A stretch of DNA of 64,000 bases, from the NCBI GenBank assembly GCA_013322215.1, contig JAAMEZ010000047.1, positions 372,001 through 436,000 of the forward strand, in the 5' to 3' direction. The position numbers and the translations under genes were made by a program. A model generated the notes under the pieces. It saw only the letters and a list, made by a program, of their open reading frames with translations. It made no database searches and was not told the origin of the DNA. Below are positions 17,186 through 26,135 of the stretch, piece by piece. The DNA comes from Martinezella rhizogenes (GTDB taxonomy: Bacteria > Pseudomonadota > Alphaproteobacteria > Rhizobiales > Rhizobiaceae). The stretch's first letter is position 1. Each line of letters starts with the position of its first letter.

Positions 17186-17452
17186 GGCCCGAATGCCCAC
17201 CGGCCGTGTCTATGCGACCGGGCGGGCAGTGATGAACTGAGGCCATTTACGGTCGGAGCGGAGGTCGCCTGGCCAGTTTGATGAACCAATGCCAGGAGAT
17301 GAACAGCCTATCGCCGAGGCTGAGCGGCGGTTTCGCTGGGCATTGGGCCGCCGTCCGGACGGCCATCCGGGCCTCACCAACTTGGGGTTCTGACGGCCTG
17401 TCGTTTTCCAAAAGCGACAAAGTGCAAACGCGGATTCGCGTGGAGTTTCGCT

Positions 17453-18427
17453 ATGACCAAAAGAATATTCGATTGCATAAAGGGCCGCCTGGTTGCAGCG
17501 GCCGCCTTAACATCAGTGGCGCTTGCTCTCGGCGCGCCGGTCTATGCCGGAACGCTGGAATCGACCACCGAGACCACCACATATCACCGCGTGCAGGTCG
17601 ACGGGACCGGTGTCTTCTATCGCGAAGCCGGGCCTGCCAATGCCCCGACGATTGTCTTGCTACACGGTTTTCCGTCGTCGTCGCGCGAGTTCGATCCGCT
17701 CATCCCTCTGTTGGCCCCTCGTTATCATGTGATCGCTCCTGACTTCCCGGGATTTGGTCACAGCGACGCGCCGGTGACCTCGGCCTACGCCTACACCTTC
17801 GACCATCTTGCGCAGGTGATGAATGACCTTCTGACGAGTCTGAAGGTCGACCGCTACACCCTCTACATCCATGATTACGGCGCCCCGGTGGGCTTCCGGA
17901 TGATGCTGACGCATCCGGAGCGGCTGCAGGCGCTCATCACCCAGAACGGCAATGCCTACCAGGAAGGGCTAGGCCCGAAGTGGTCCCAGATCGCGCAATA
18001 TTGGGCGGACCCGAAGGTCCATCCGGAGGTGCTCGACACCTTCTTGTCGCTTGCCGCGACCGAGCAGCGCCACACGGCGGGTAGCGCCCATCCGGAGCGC
18101 TACAATCCGGACACGTGGACCGATGAGTTCGCCCACCTTTCACGACCCGGACAGCGCGAGATCCAGGCGGCGCTGCTGTTCGACTATCGCACCAACGTTG
18201 CGTCTTACCCGGCGTGGCAGGCCTGGCTCCGCGAGCACCGCCCTCCGACCCTTGTGGCTTGGGGCGCAAACGACCCGTCATTCGTGTCCCCAGGCGCCAC
18301 GGCGTTCAAGAGGGATCTTCCCGACGCGGAAGTACACCTGCTCGACGCCGGTCATTTCGCGCTCGACGAAAAGACAGACGAGATCGCATGGCTGATACTG
18401 GACTTCATGGGGAGGCATGTCCGGTGA
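17453..18427 (+). CDS. exported alpha/beta hydrolase, epoxide hydrolase/dehalogenase type
   Basis: A 324-residue paralogue of the hydrolase at 15086 with an N-terminal signal peptide (residues 1-32: basic start, hydrophobic VAAAALTSVALALG, cleavage near VYAG), so it is predicted periplasmic. HGFPSSS (71-77) and nucleophile Asp141 (IHDYGAPVG) are conserved, with WGANDPSF and DAGHFALDE completing the triad. The 267-base gap upstream suggests its own promoter. A cytoplasmic plus periplasmic pair hints at a substrate met on both sides of the membrane. Confidence 0.85.
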   Translation: MTKRIFDCIKGRLVAAAALTSVALALGAPVYAGTLESTTETTTYHRVQVDGTGVFYREAGPANAPTIVLLHGFPSSSREFDPLIPLLAPRYHVIAPDFPGFGHSDAPVTSAYAYTFDHLAQVMNDLLTSLKVDRYTLYIHDYGAPVGFRMMLTHPERLQALITQNGNAYQEGLGPKWSQIAQYWADPKVHPEVLDTFLSLAATEQRHTAGSAHPERYNPDTWTDEFAHLSRPGQREIQAALLFDYRTNVASYPAWQAWLREHRPPTLVAWGANDPSFVSPGATAFKRDLPDAEVHLLDAGHFALDEKTDEIAWLILDFMGRHVR

Positions 18428-18526
18428 GGTGTGGTGCCCGGCCCGGCATGCTTCAGAACCGAGAGAGCAGCGCTGTGCTGGCCGGTTCGCATGATCTGGG
18501 ACACCGGGCGTGACAGGAGATTGGCG

Positions 18527-19231
18527 ATGAGTTTCTTGGCGATCGGGGCGGAGCGTGTGATCGATCTGACGCACGAGCTGCACGAGGATTTCCCGACTTT
18601 CATCGGGCAGAAGCAGTTTTCGCGACGCAAGCAGCTCGCCTTCGAAAAGGCGGGCATCAACATCGACACGATCACATCGACCGAGCACGTGGGGACGCAT
18701 TTCGATGCGCCGCTACATTTCTCTGAGAACGGGCGATCGGCCAGCGAGGTCCCTGTCGCTCAGCTCGTCGTGCCACTGTGCGTCATCGACATCCGTGATA
18801 AGGCGGCAGTCGATCCTGATGCCCGGCTGACGCTTTCAGACCTTGAGGCTTGGATTCAACATCACGGCCCCATCCCTGACAACGCTTGCGTGGCGATGCT
18901 GTCTGGCTGGGGAGGATTCGTCGGCGACGACAAGTTCCGAAATGCCGACGTTGATGGGAGACTTCACTTTCCGGGCGTGGACGCACAGGTCGCTCAATAC
19001 CTGCTGGACAGAACGAGCGCGATTGGCCTTGCCGTCGATACGCTCTCGCTGGACGCCGGCGACGCGAGCGACTTTCCGACCCACCGCATTTGGCTGCCGG
19101 CGGGGCGCTGGGGTCTCGAATGCGTCGCTAACCTCCACGAGGTTCCGCCGCGTGGCGCGACGATCATCGTCGGCGCTCCGAAGCACCGTGGCGGCACCGG
19201 AGGTCCGGCTCGTGTGCTCGCGATCACGTAG
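18527..19231 (+). CDS. cyclase family protein, kynurenine formamidase (KynB)-like metal hydrolase
   Basis: A 234-residue protein with the family metal motif HVGTHFDAPLHF (HxGTHxDxPxH) near residues 62-73 and an early VIDLTHELHEDFPTF strand. Family members are metal-dependent hydrolases, best known for N-formylkynurenine deformylation, and for cyclic-amide hydrolysis. GGAG seven bases before the ATG at 18527 fixes the start; a longer frame from 18431 is unlikely. No other tryptophan-pathway gene is nearby. Next to an isonitrile-hydratase-like gene, an N-substituted formamidase role is an attractive inference. Confidence 0.8.
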   Translation: MSFLAIGAERVIDLTHELHEDFPTFIGQKQFSRRKQLAFEKAGINIDTITSTEHVGTHFDAPLHFSENGRSASEVPVAQLVVPLCVIDIRDKAAVDPDARLTLSDLEAWIQHHGPIPDNACVAMLSGWGGFVGDDKFRNADVDGRLHFPGVDAQVAQYLLDRTSAIGLAVDTLSLDAGDASDFPTHRIWLPAGRWGLECVANLHEVPPRGATIIVGAPKHRGGTGGPARVLAIT

Positions 19232-19336
19232 GCGCCATCCAACTCACCACGACGCCGGGGTCGGCAGCAAAAGAAAGGCAACCCAATGAAATATCGTGCG
19301 CATCAAACCGCGCCGACCGCATGTCTCGATGCGAAG

Positions 19337-19507
19337 GGTATCTGCACCGGTGATTTCGTGGAGCGCACCGAGAGCCAGGCCGCCGGACGACAGGCGTGAG
19401 CCGATATCGGTGATTCCGAAGGGGAGCACCGATTGGACGCGCCAGCCTCGGCCTTCGATCCTTTCGACCTGCGCGCGCAAAGACTCTATGGCGGGCGCGG
19501 GCCGCAA
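19337..19507 (-). pseudogene. imuA: truncated imuA (SOS mutagenesis cassette) remnant
   Basis: The minus strand encodes about 57 residues matching the N-terminal part of ImuA/RecA-like cassette proteins: LRAQVERIEG, VLPFGITDIGSRL, and GGLALGALHEITG, after which similarity stops near 19337. No imuB or dnaE2 follows. The original start is unclear: the matching frame is open only from TTG 19507, while an ATG-led frame (19544) is shifted. An SOS box lies directly upstream. This looks like a deletion scar, part of the 592-base stretch 19232-19823 that has no intact gene. Confidence 0.55.
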
Positions 19508-19544
19508 CCTTCCTGTTGACCGCCGGGAACGGGTTTGACATCAT

Positions 19545-19559
19545 GTTCTTTGTTTGTTC
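19545..19559 (-). promoter_or_regulatory. LexA (SOS) box, alphaproteobacterial type
   Basis: GTTC-N7-GTTC, the direct-repeat LexA site of Rhizobiales, with a T-rich spacer. It lies just upstream of the imuA remnant, where SOS boxes control imuA-imuB-dnaE2. It is 265 bases from ietA on the other side, so control of ietA cannot be excluded. Confidence 0.6.
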
Positions 19560-19823
19560 TGGATTCTGGTCGGGAGAGTTAAGGCCGTCGCGATCTCGCC
19601 CTCGAATCTGCCAGCCCGGAACGCCCTCGTAACGGCGCGCGGCTGGGCGACCGCTGGAGCTTTGAGTCCGAGGGGTCGAAAGAATGGTTAGGAAACTCTA
19701 TGGTAAAGAGGAAACGGTGGCACTTTTGGACGGTTTCCGATAGCGTCGGCGAGGCAAGCGGAAGCCAAAAGCATCTGAGCAGGCAACACTATAGCGGAGC
19801 CCAACCAAAGAAAGGAGGCGAGC

Positions 19824-20834
19824 ATGTCCACTAAGCAAATTCTCGCACTCCTGAACTCGCATATCGACGGGGATGAGGATCAACTCCTGTCGATTGCCTT
19901 GCAGATCGCCGCTCAGGAAGCTCGTCAAGGCCGTCCGGAAGACGCCGAGAAGCTGAAACGGCTCGTCCAGAAAGCGCGTGATCAGCGAGGGACCGGCAAA
20001 CCTGCCGGTGGCCAGACCCCGATCCCGCTCGCCCGGCCGCGCGGCGAATTGCAGGGCCTCGTCGAGAGCGCCTATCCCAAGGTTGCGCTCTCGAGCATGG
20101 TGCTCTCGGGGGAGATCGCGAAGCGGCTGGCGCGCGTTGTCCGCCAGCAGCAGGAGCGTGCGACCCTGCGCGAGCACGGACAGACCCCCGCCACGCACAT
20201 GCTCCTCGTTGGGCCGCCCGGAACGGGCAAAACGATGACGGCCTCGGCCTTGGCCGGCGAATTGCGGCTTCCGCTGTTCACGGTACGGCTCGAATCGCTG
20301 TTCAGCCGGTTTTTTGGCGAGACCGCCGGCAAGCTGCGTCTGCTCTTCGACCAGATCGCGCAGACGCGTGGCGTCTATCTGCTTGATGAGTTCGACGCGA
20401 TCGGTTCTCGCCGAGGCGACCCGAACGATGTTGGCGAAATACGCCGGGTTCTGAATTCGGTGCTGGCCTTCATGGAGGAGCCGAATTCAACCGATAGTCT
20501 CGTGCTGGCCGCGACCAATCATGTCGAGATCCTGGACGAAGCCTTGGCGCGACGGTTCGACGAAGTGGTCGAATATACACTGCCGGATGTGGCGTCTGCG
20601 CGGGCCATCCTTGAACGCCGACTTGGCAAGTTCAAGTTCGCCTCGAAGGCATGGCCCGGCATCGAAAGCGTGCTCGAAGGGCTGAGCCAGGGCGAACTGG
20701 TCCGCGCGGCCGATGCCGTCGTCAAGGACGCCATTCTGGAAGGCACCTCGAAGGTGTCGCCCGATGCCTTGCGCGACGCGCTCGAAAATCGACAGACTTT
20801 GAAGGGCAAGTTCCGTCGCCAACCCGGCCGTTAG
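19824..20834 (+). CDS. ietA: IetA-like AAA+ ATPase (antitoxin partner)
   Basis: A 336-residue AAA+ ATPase: Walker A GPPGTGKT (130-137), Walker B VYLLDEFD (184-191), sensor TNH and Arg-finger region LARRFDEV (~241-248). The N-terminal ~110 residues are helical and family-specific. It is followed 52 bases later by a subtilisin-like protease gene; the pair matches ietA-ietS of the pTiC58 Ti plasmid, where the ATPase is reported to neutralise the protease toxin and stabilise the plasmid. The pair is also listed among phage-defence systems. AAGGAGGCGAGC precedes the ATG. Confidence 0.82.
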   Translation: MSTKQILALLNSHIDGDEDQLLSIALQIAAQEARQGRPEDAEKLKRLVQKARDQRGTGKPAGGQTPIPLARPRGELQGLVESAYPKVALSSMVLSGEIAKRLARVVRQQQERATLREHGQTPATHMLLVGPPGTGKTMTASALAGELRLPLFTVRLESLFSRFFGETAGKLRLLFDQIAQTRGVYLLDEFDAIGSRRGDPNDVGEIRRVLNSVLAFMEEPNSTDSLVLAATNHVEILDEALARRFDEVVEYTLPDVASARAILERRLGKFKFASKAWPGIESVLEGLSQGELVRAADAVVKDAILEGTSKVSPDALRDALENRQTLKGKFRRQPGR

Positions 20835-20886
20835 GCAGGCTCCGCCGAACGGATCGAATGGAACGCGAATGAAGAAGTAGGAGCCT

Positions 20887-23439
20887 ATGGCGGAGCCCGA
20901 TAATTTCGACACGAGAGACCGCGCGCATATCTCGATCGACGTCTTTCGTGAGACCGCAGCCTATACCTTTCCCTCACGCAATCAGGAACGCAAACCCCTT
21001 CGCGGAGACTATGCGGCGCACGCGACGCAGCTCCTCGACCAGCTCGCAGCAGCGCTGGGGACGGTTCCGGCTGCCGCTGCCGACCCGCGCCTGTCCGTAC
21101 AGGGGCTGAAATCCGGCACTATCGTGGAGGTCACGACGCTGCCCCCGGCGGAAGGCTCACGGACGAAGGCCGTGAAGGTGCCCGCGGCGCTGGAATTTCC
21201 CACGCAGGACGTTGTGATCCTCCGATCGGAGCGCAACGAGGACCGCACCGAAAGCGCCTTGGTGTTCGTGCCGGACGATGCACGAGCCTTCCTGCGCAAT
21301 CGCATCACTGACTATGGCCGCGATCCGGGCAATCAGAGACGCCCCGATGTGGAGCGGTTCGAGGTGATCGAGGAAGTCAGGGCGGTGGACGCCGTATCGC
21401 TTTTCACCGGCGACGTGGATCTGGCCGCACCGGACATTCTCTGGTGGGAGCTGTGGGTCCGCCAGCCGGTCGCGCTGGCGGACCGCTTGGTCGTGGCGGC
21501 CCGCAATGCGAACATCGATGTGCACGGCGATCGCCTGATCTTTCCCGATACGACGGTTGTCTTCCTTCACGCGGCCGCTGCGGCAGTGGCAGCGTTCGCG
21601 GCGCGCGTGCCAGGCGCCATCACCGAAATTCGCCGAGCCACAGGAACCATCGAACCTTTCCTCGACCGTGGGGAGACCGGTCTTGGACAGCATGACTGGG
21701 TGGAGGAGCTGGCGCAGCGCGTGAGCCCGCCGTCTCCGGACGCTCCCGTGGTCTGTACGCTCGACACGGGTGTCATGGCAGCTCATCCGTTGATTGCGCC
21801 CGGCCTGCGCGGCGCTTGGGCTTACGATCCGGCCTGGGGTGCGGATGATCATCAGCCGCACGGCGGTCACGGCACACCGCTTGCGGGGCTCGTCCTTTAC
21901 GGCGATCTCGAACCGTTGATGAACGATGCGCGCCCTGTCGAACTCACCCATGGCGCCGAATCCATGAAGCTGCTGCCGCCTGGCGGGTTTCCTCCAACAA
22001 AGCCGCCCAGCTACGGGGTGGTGACCCAGGGCGCTGTCAGTTCTGTCGAGATCGAGCGCCCAAATGTGGTGCGGAGCTTTTGCATCGCCACATCCGCCAC
22101 CGATTTCCCTCCAAGCCGGCCATCGACTTGGAGCGGTGCGATCGACCAGATCGCGGCCGGGGCCATGCTAGGCGAGGCTGATGACGCCGTCCCGGCCGCG
22201 GAACGACCGAAGAGGCTGATCGTCGTCGCCACCGGGAACGTCTCTGGTGGCATGGCTGTGGACGTCCTTCCTTCGCAGCCCCTGGAAGACCCATCACAGA
22301 GCTGGAACGCCCTGACCATCGGCGGCTTCACGCGCAAGGAGCAGCCGCCGGCACCGCCGCCGGTGTTGCAGGCCGTCGTACCGGCCAATCACCGCAGCCC
22401 CTTCAGTCGTGGCTCACAGTCGCTGCCCGACGACCTGACGCCGATCAAACCGGAAGTGTTGTTCGAGGCCGGCAACATGATGTCTGACGCGACCGGCTTT
22501 TGCGGCTGGGACCCGGCCGTCTCCCTCCTGTCGGCCGGCTCCGATGTGGCGGCTGAACCGCTGGTCCCGTTCTGGGCGACGAGCGCAGCCGCGGGCATGG
22601 CCGGAAACTTCATCGGCCGCCTGCAAGCGGCGCGGCCCGACTTGTGGGCGGAGACGCATCGCGCACTCACCGTTGATTCTGCCCGATGGCCCGAACCGAT
22701 ACGGAAAAGGTTCATCGGCACCGGAGCCCACTGGAAGACCGGGAAAGCGGCCACCAAGGGCAAAAAGCAAGAGATGCTTCGCGAGTTCGGATACGGCGTG
22801 CCGGACATCGAGCGAGCGATCCTGTCGGCGCGTAACGACGCAACGCTCGTCGCCCAGGCCGAGATTCAGCCCTTCGCGATCGGTGCGGACGGCCGAACCG
22901 GCGTGTTCAACGAGATGCATTTTTACGATCTGCCTTGGCCGAAAACGGCGTTGGAGCAGCTCGAAAACGAGATCGTCACGATGAAGGTGACCTTGTCGTA
23001 TTTCGTTGAGCCGAACTTGGCGGGCAAGGCGGCTACCCGACCGGACACATATCGTTCTTTCGGGCTCCGGTTTGACATGAAGAAGCGCACCGAGACGGCA
23101 GCTCGCTTTCGCAGCCGGATTTCCGCGAGCCAGGCCAAGGACGGCACTGAAGCAGATGGCGAGGCCAGTTGCTGGCTTCTAGGGCCAAAAGCTATCCAGG
23201 CGGGATCGCTGCATTGCGACCTGTGGCGCGGCAGGGCGATCGAACTGACTGGGCACGACGCGATCGCGGTCTATCCGGTCGGCGGATGGTGGAAGTCGCA
23301 CGTCGGCCAAAAGCGGGTGGCTGACAAAGCGCGGTACGCTCTGGTCATTTCCATCTCTGCTCCCGGTCAGGATGTCGATCTCTACAGCGAGATCAGCACT
23401 CTTGTGGAGGCGAAGGAGATCGAGGTGCTGCTTGGTTAG
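20887..23439 (+). CDS. ietS: IetS-like subtilisin-family serine protease (toxin partner)
   Basis: An 850-residue cytoplasmic S8-family protease with no signal peptide. The catalytic triad is visible as Asp293 (TLDTG), His328 (HGGHGT) and Ser566 (FWATSAAAG), with oxyanion Asn451 (ATGN). About 290 residues precede the catalytic domain and about 280 follow it, typical of the large IetS type. It is in one operon with ietA. In the Ti-plasmid system the protease is toxic when the ATPase is lost; target proteins are unknown. Confidence 0.85.
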   Translation: MAEPDNFDTRDRAHISIDVFRETAAYTFPSRNQERKPLRGDYAAHATQLLDQLAAALGTVPAAAADPRLSVQGLKSGTIVEVTTLPPAEGSRTKAVKVPAALEFPTQDVVILRSERNEDRTESALVFVPDDARAFLRNRITDYGRDPGNQRRPDVERFEVIEEVRAVDAVSLFTGDVDLAAPDILWWELWVRQPVALADRLVVAARNANIDVHGDRLIFPDTTVVFLHAAAAAVAAFAARVPGAITEIRRATGTIEPFLDRGETGLGQHDWVEELAQRVSPPSPDAPVVCTLDTGVMAAHPLIAPGLRGAWAYDPAWGADDHQPHGGHGTPLAGLVLYGDLEPLMNDARPVELTHGAESMKLLPPGGFPPTKPPSYGVVTQGAVSSVEIERPNVVRSFCIATSATDFPPSRPSTWSGAIDQIAAGAMLGEADDAVPAAERPKRLIVVATGNVSGGMAVDVLPSQPLEDPSQSWNALTIGGFTRKEQPPAPPPVLQAVVPANHRSPFSRGSQSLPDDLTPIKPEVLFEAGNMMSDATGFCGWDPAVSLLSAGSDVAAEPLVPFWATSAAAGMAGNFIGRLQAARPDLWAETHRALTVDSARWPEPIRKRFIGTGAHWKTGKAATKGKKQEMLREFGYGVPDIERAILSARNDATLVAQAEIQPFAIGADGRTGVFNEMHFYDLPWPKTALEQLENEIVTMKVTLSYFVEPNLAGKAATRPDTYRSFGLRFDMKKRTETAARFRSRISASQAKDGTEADGEASCWLLGPKAIQAGSLHCDLWRGRAIELTGHDAIAVYPVGGWWKSHVGQKRVADKARYALVISISAPGQDVDLYSEISTLVEAKEIEVLLG

Positions 23440-23585
23440 CGTTCTCGCAGGCGTGCGATCTTGAAGCTGCCGGCCGCCAATGCCTGAAGAAGCTCGTTCC
23501 CGGGCCTGGTGAGATCGAGCCAATCCAATCGCTCGTCACGCCGCAACACCGCCATCTGCCGATCATAGCGGGGAAACATCGTCAT
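23436..23585 (-). CDS. possible 49-residue ORF antisense to the ietS end
   Basis: An open frame from ATG 23585 to TAA 23436, overlapping the ietS stop by four bases. Product MTMFPRYDRQ... is amphipathic, with codon use that looks coding (GC-rich third positions) and no recognised family. In-frame TGA at 23586-23588 closes it upstream. No clear ribosome-binding site. It could be a small gene or the C-terminal scrap of a lost gene. Confidence 0.22.
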   Translation of the reverse strand: MTMFPRYDRQMAVLRRDERLDWLDLTRPGNELLQALAAGSFKIARLRER

Positions 23586-23670
23586 TCACAGTTGCGGTAA
23601 GGAGCGGCCAGCATCGCTCAAGGTCGAGCAAGCAGGATGACGACGAAGGGACGGTTCGGAGGGATATAGC

Positions 23671-24987
23671 TTGGGTACTGAAATTACGCTCGACGTTGCC
23701 GGGGTGTCGGTGACGTACAGCAAGAACCACCGCGGAATTGATCACGGATCCATTTTTCAGGAAGACGATCGCAAGGCGGTTAAAAGCGATCAGCTCGACT
23801 ACGATTGGTACGAGAACGAGGGTGAGGATCCGACGCCGTCCGAGATGGCCTTTACGCGGCCGCTCAAGGACGTCGTTCTGCGACTTGAGCTGCTCGGCTT
23901 CAACCTAGAGCGCGTCGGGCGCGAATACGACGCCGTCGTACAGAACTGGTTAGAGGAGAGACAGTCTCTTCAGGACGATGAGGACGAGGCCATTCCCGAT
24001 GTGATGACCTTTGTGGAGTTCCTGGAGTTTGTGAACGCCTATCCTCTTGATTGTCTCGATGACACATTTGTCTCGGGCTCGGACGACGAAAGCGAAGCAA
24101 AGATTCGGGGCCGCTTTGCTGGGATGGAGCTTGAACGGTTTCCTCTTTATCGACCGTACGATATCCAAGCCTATTCGGAACGGACCTTTTTCGGAGGGTT
24201 GGTCGATATCCTGCACCCGTATTCGGTTCTTCGAATATTGGCGGAGGCGAACGGTGATGCAACGGTCGTCTGGCAGTATGGGCCGTTGGTCGAAGGCGGC
24301 TATGCGCCGGAGCGCGAGTTCGTGCCGCACGCTCGGCGGACCGAGACATTCCTGATCGCGACGGAAGGCAGTTCGGACGTGCATATATTAAAGCACGCGC
24401 TCGCACTTTTGCGTCCAGGAATCGCGGACTTCTTCCGCTTCATCGACGTGAGCGAGAGCCATCCGTTTTCCGGCACCGGCAACCTGGTGAAGTTCGCCGA
24501 AGGCCTCGCGAAAATCGACGTTCAGAACCAGGTCATCTTTGTCTTCGACAATGACGCCGAAGGTCTCGACGCCCATCAGAAGCTTTCGACCCTCAACCTA
24601 CCAGCCAATATGCGCCGGATCATGCTGCCCGAACTCGACGCGTTTCGCGCCTTTCCGGCTGAGGGGCCAGAAGGCCTGCACAGTTCGGACATCAATCGCC
24701 GCGCGGCGGCGATCGAATGCTACCTCGATCTTGATGTGGGCGGTTACCCGCCGGCCAAGGTGCTGTGGACCAACTACAAGAAGGGCCTTGGCATTTATCA
24801 AGGGGCCCTGGAATTCAAGGCGTCCTATATCAAGGAGTTCTTGAAACAGACCCGTGAGACATTGAGCGCTGGATCATATGACGTTCGCAAAATCGAGGCT
24901 GTACTCGATCTGCTTATTGCCGAGTGTACGGCTATGGCTGTCGACCAGTGGGATCCGGCCGAGGTTGAACTGAGAGATACCTACTGA
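23671..24987 (+). CDS. HEPN/Toprim-type nuclease-like protein
   Basis: A 438-residue protein. Residues 1-220 form an N-terminal domain resembling the HEPN/Toprim-associated N-terminal domain (GIDHGSIFQEDD; DVVLRLELLGFNL). Residues ~225-310 form a Toprim core with the metal-binding Glu232 (FLIATEGSSD) and Asp293-x-Asp295 (VIFVFDNDAEG). The C-terminus is helical. Toprim proteins of this kind are found in anti-phage islands and cleave nucleic acid. The TTG start at 23671 is supported by GGAGGG seven bases upstream. It overlaps the trypsin-like gene (TGATG), so the two are coupled. Confidence 0.75.
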   Translation: MGTEITLDVAGVSVTYSKNHRGIDHGSIFQEDDRKAVKSDQLDYDWYENEGEDPTPSEMAFTRPLKDVVLRLELLGFNLERVGREYDAVVQNWLEERQSLQDDEDEAIPDVMTFVEFLEFVNAYPLDCLDDTFVSGSDDESEAKIRGRFAGMELERFPLYRPYDIQAYSERTFFGGLVDILHPYSVLRILAEANGDATVVWQYGPLVEGGYAPEREFVPHARRTETFLIATEGSSDVHILKHALALLRPGIADFFRFIDVSESHPFSGTGNLVKFAEGLAKIDVQNQVIFVFDNDAEGLDAHQKLSTLNLPANMRRIMLPELDAFRAFPAEGPEGLHSSDINRRAAAIECYLDLDVGGYPPAKVLWTNYKKGLGIYQGALEFKASYIKEFLKQTRETLSAGSYDVRKIEAVLDLLIAECTAMAVDQWDPAEVELRDTY

Positions 24988-26042
24988 TGACTGAGAAGAG
25001 CGCGTTCCAAGAGACCTATATGCGCGCGGCAGGAGCCGTGGCGTTCGTCACCATTATTGATGGAAAGGGGGACGAGGGTATCGGTTCGGCGTTCCACATC
25101 GGCCAGGGAATTTTCGTCACGGCCCGGCATGTGATCGAAGGGGTCACGATCAAGGCGATCGCGACCACAAAGTCGGCGCATCTCAGCGAAGAAGCTCGTG
25201 GCAAGGCGGCCCCGCCGCGCCGGCTGGAGATTGTCGATGGACCCTATTTTGGCCCTGACAGCCTCGACGTCGCGGTTTTCCGCGTCGATCTTGGCGACGC
25301 GCCGCTGCCGGCGATCACCGTCAGCCAGCACACGGACGCGTCATTGGGCGAGAACGACCTCGTGCTGTCCGATATTCTCGTGATCGGCTATCCGCCGATA
25401 CCGTTCACTACAATTCCGAGCCAGGTCGTCACGCTTGGACAGATCAACGCTGTGGTCCGGGTGCGTCATTCTCCGGTCCTGCATTTCATCGCATCGGCTA
25501 TGGCGCGTGGTGGGTTCAGCGGAGGAGCGGCGCTCGATCAGTCCGGCACGGCGCTGGCGTTGGTGACCGAGAGCCTGGGTCAAGGCGATATGCCGGTGGA
25601 GACCGGCTACATGAGCCTGTTGTCGATCGAGCCGGCGGTGGATCTCGCTGCGGAGAAGTTTGGATTCAGCACTCACGGCGGTTATCCTGGCCGTTACAGC
25701 GACACGCTGTTCGCCGCGAAATTCTCGAACCCGTCCAGCGATTCCCTCAGTTCGTTCATCTATGACGCAAGCCTTTATGTTTATGATGATGATCGTGACC
25801 TGTTCGTCGAGATCAATTGCGCGGACGAAGCACTGCTTGCAGAGGCGATCGCGACCTTCCACGCGATCACGCCGGTGAATCGTGTCGATGTCGTCGACGG
25901 GTCTGTCCTATACATCCCTGAGGAAAATCCCTCGGCGACGCTGCTGCTTGAGGCGGGGGAAGCTGTTGCAGCGCTGTTCGAGCGGTCCGGATATCGACGG
26001 ATGGCGTCAGAACGTAGCCAATGGCAGCTAAAAAAGGCCTAG
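24987..26042 (+). CDS. trypsin-like serine protease coupled to the Toprim gene
   Basis: A 351-residue protein with a chymotrypsin-fold domain in residues ~15-225: catalytic His in FVTARHVIEG, Asp in SLDVAVFR and Ser in RGGFSGGAAL. No signal peptide or membrane anchor, so it is predicted cytoplasmic, unlike DegP/HtrA. The C-terminal ~120 residues, with a TLLLEAGEAVAALFERSGYRR helix, have no named domain. Its ATG overlaps the Toprim gene stop. Cytoplasmic trypsin-like proteases paired with nuclease or sensor genes are known in defence islands; here the partner would be the Toprim protein. Confidence 0.78.
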   Translation: MTEKSAFQETYMRAAGAVAFVTIIDGKGDEGIGSAFHIGQGIFVTARHVIEGVTIKAIATTKSAHLSEEARGKAAPPRRLEIVDGPYFGPDSLDVAVFRVDLGDAPLPAITVSQHTDASLGENDLVLSDILVIGYPPIPFTTIPSQVVTLGQINAVVRVRHSPVLHFIASAMARGGFSGGAALDQSGTALALVTESLGQGDMPVETGYMSLLSIEPAVDLAAEKFGFSTHGGYPGRYSDTLFAAKFSNPSSDSLSSFIYDASLYVYDDDRDLFVEINCADEALLAEAIATFHAITPVNRVDVVDGSVLYIPEENPSATLLLEAGEAVAALFERSGYRRMASERSQWQLKKA

Positions 26043-26135
26043 GGGCGTTAGCTCCTCAGGTGCCGCGCTCAGCGCCTCGTTCGTCCCTCGGCGAGAGTGT
26101 GCGACCAGAGCGGCACTCAGGCTGACGGCAAGCGG

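Noticed and set aside
19684..19743. A 19-codon frame (MVRKLYGKEE...) before ietA
   Set aside because: Too short and without a ribosome-binding site; no known leader peptide matches.
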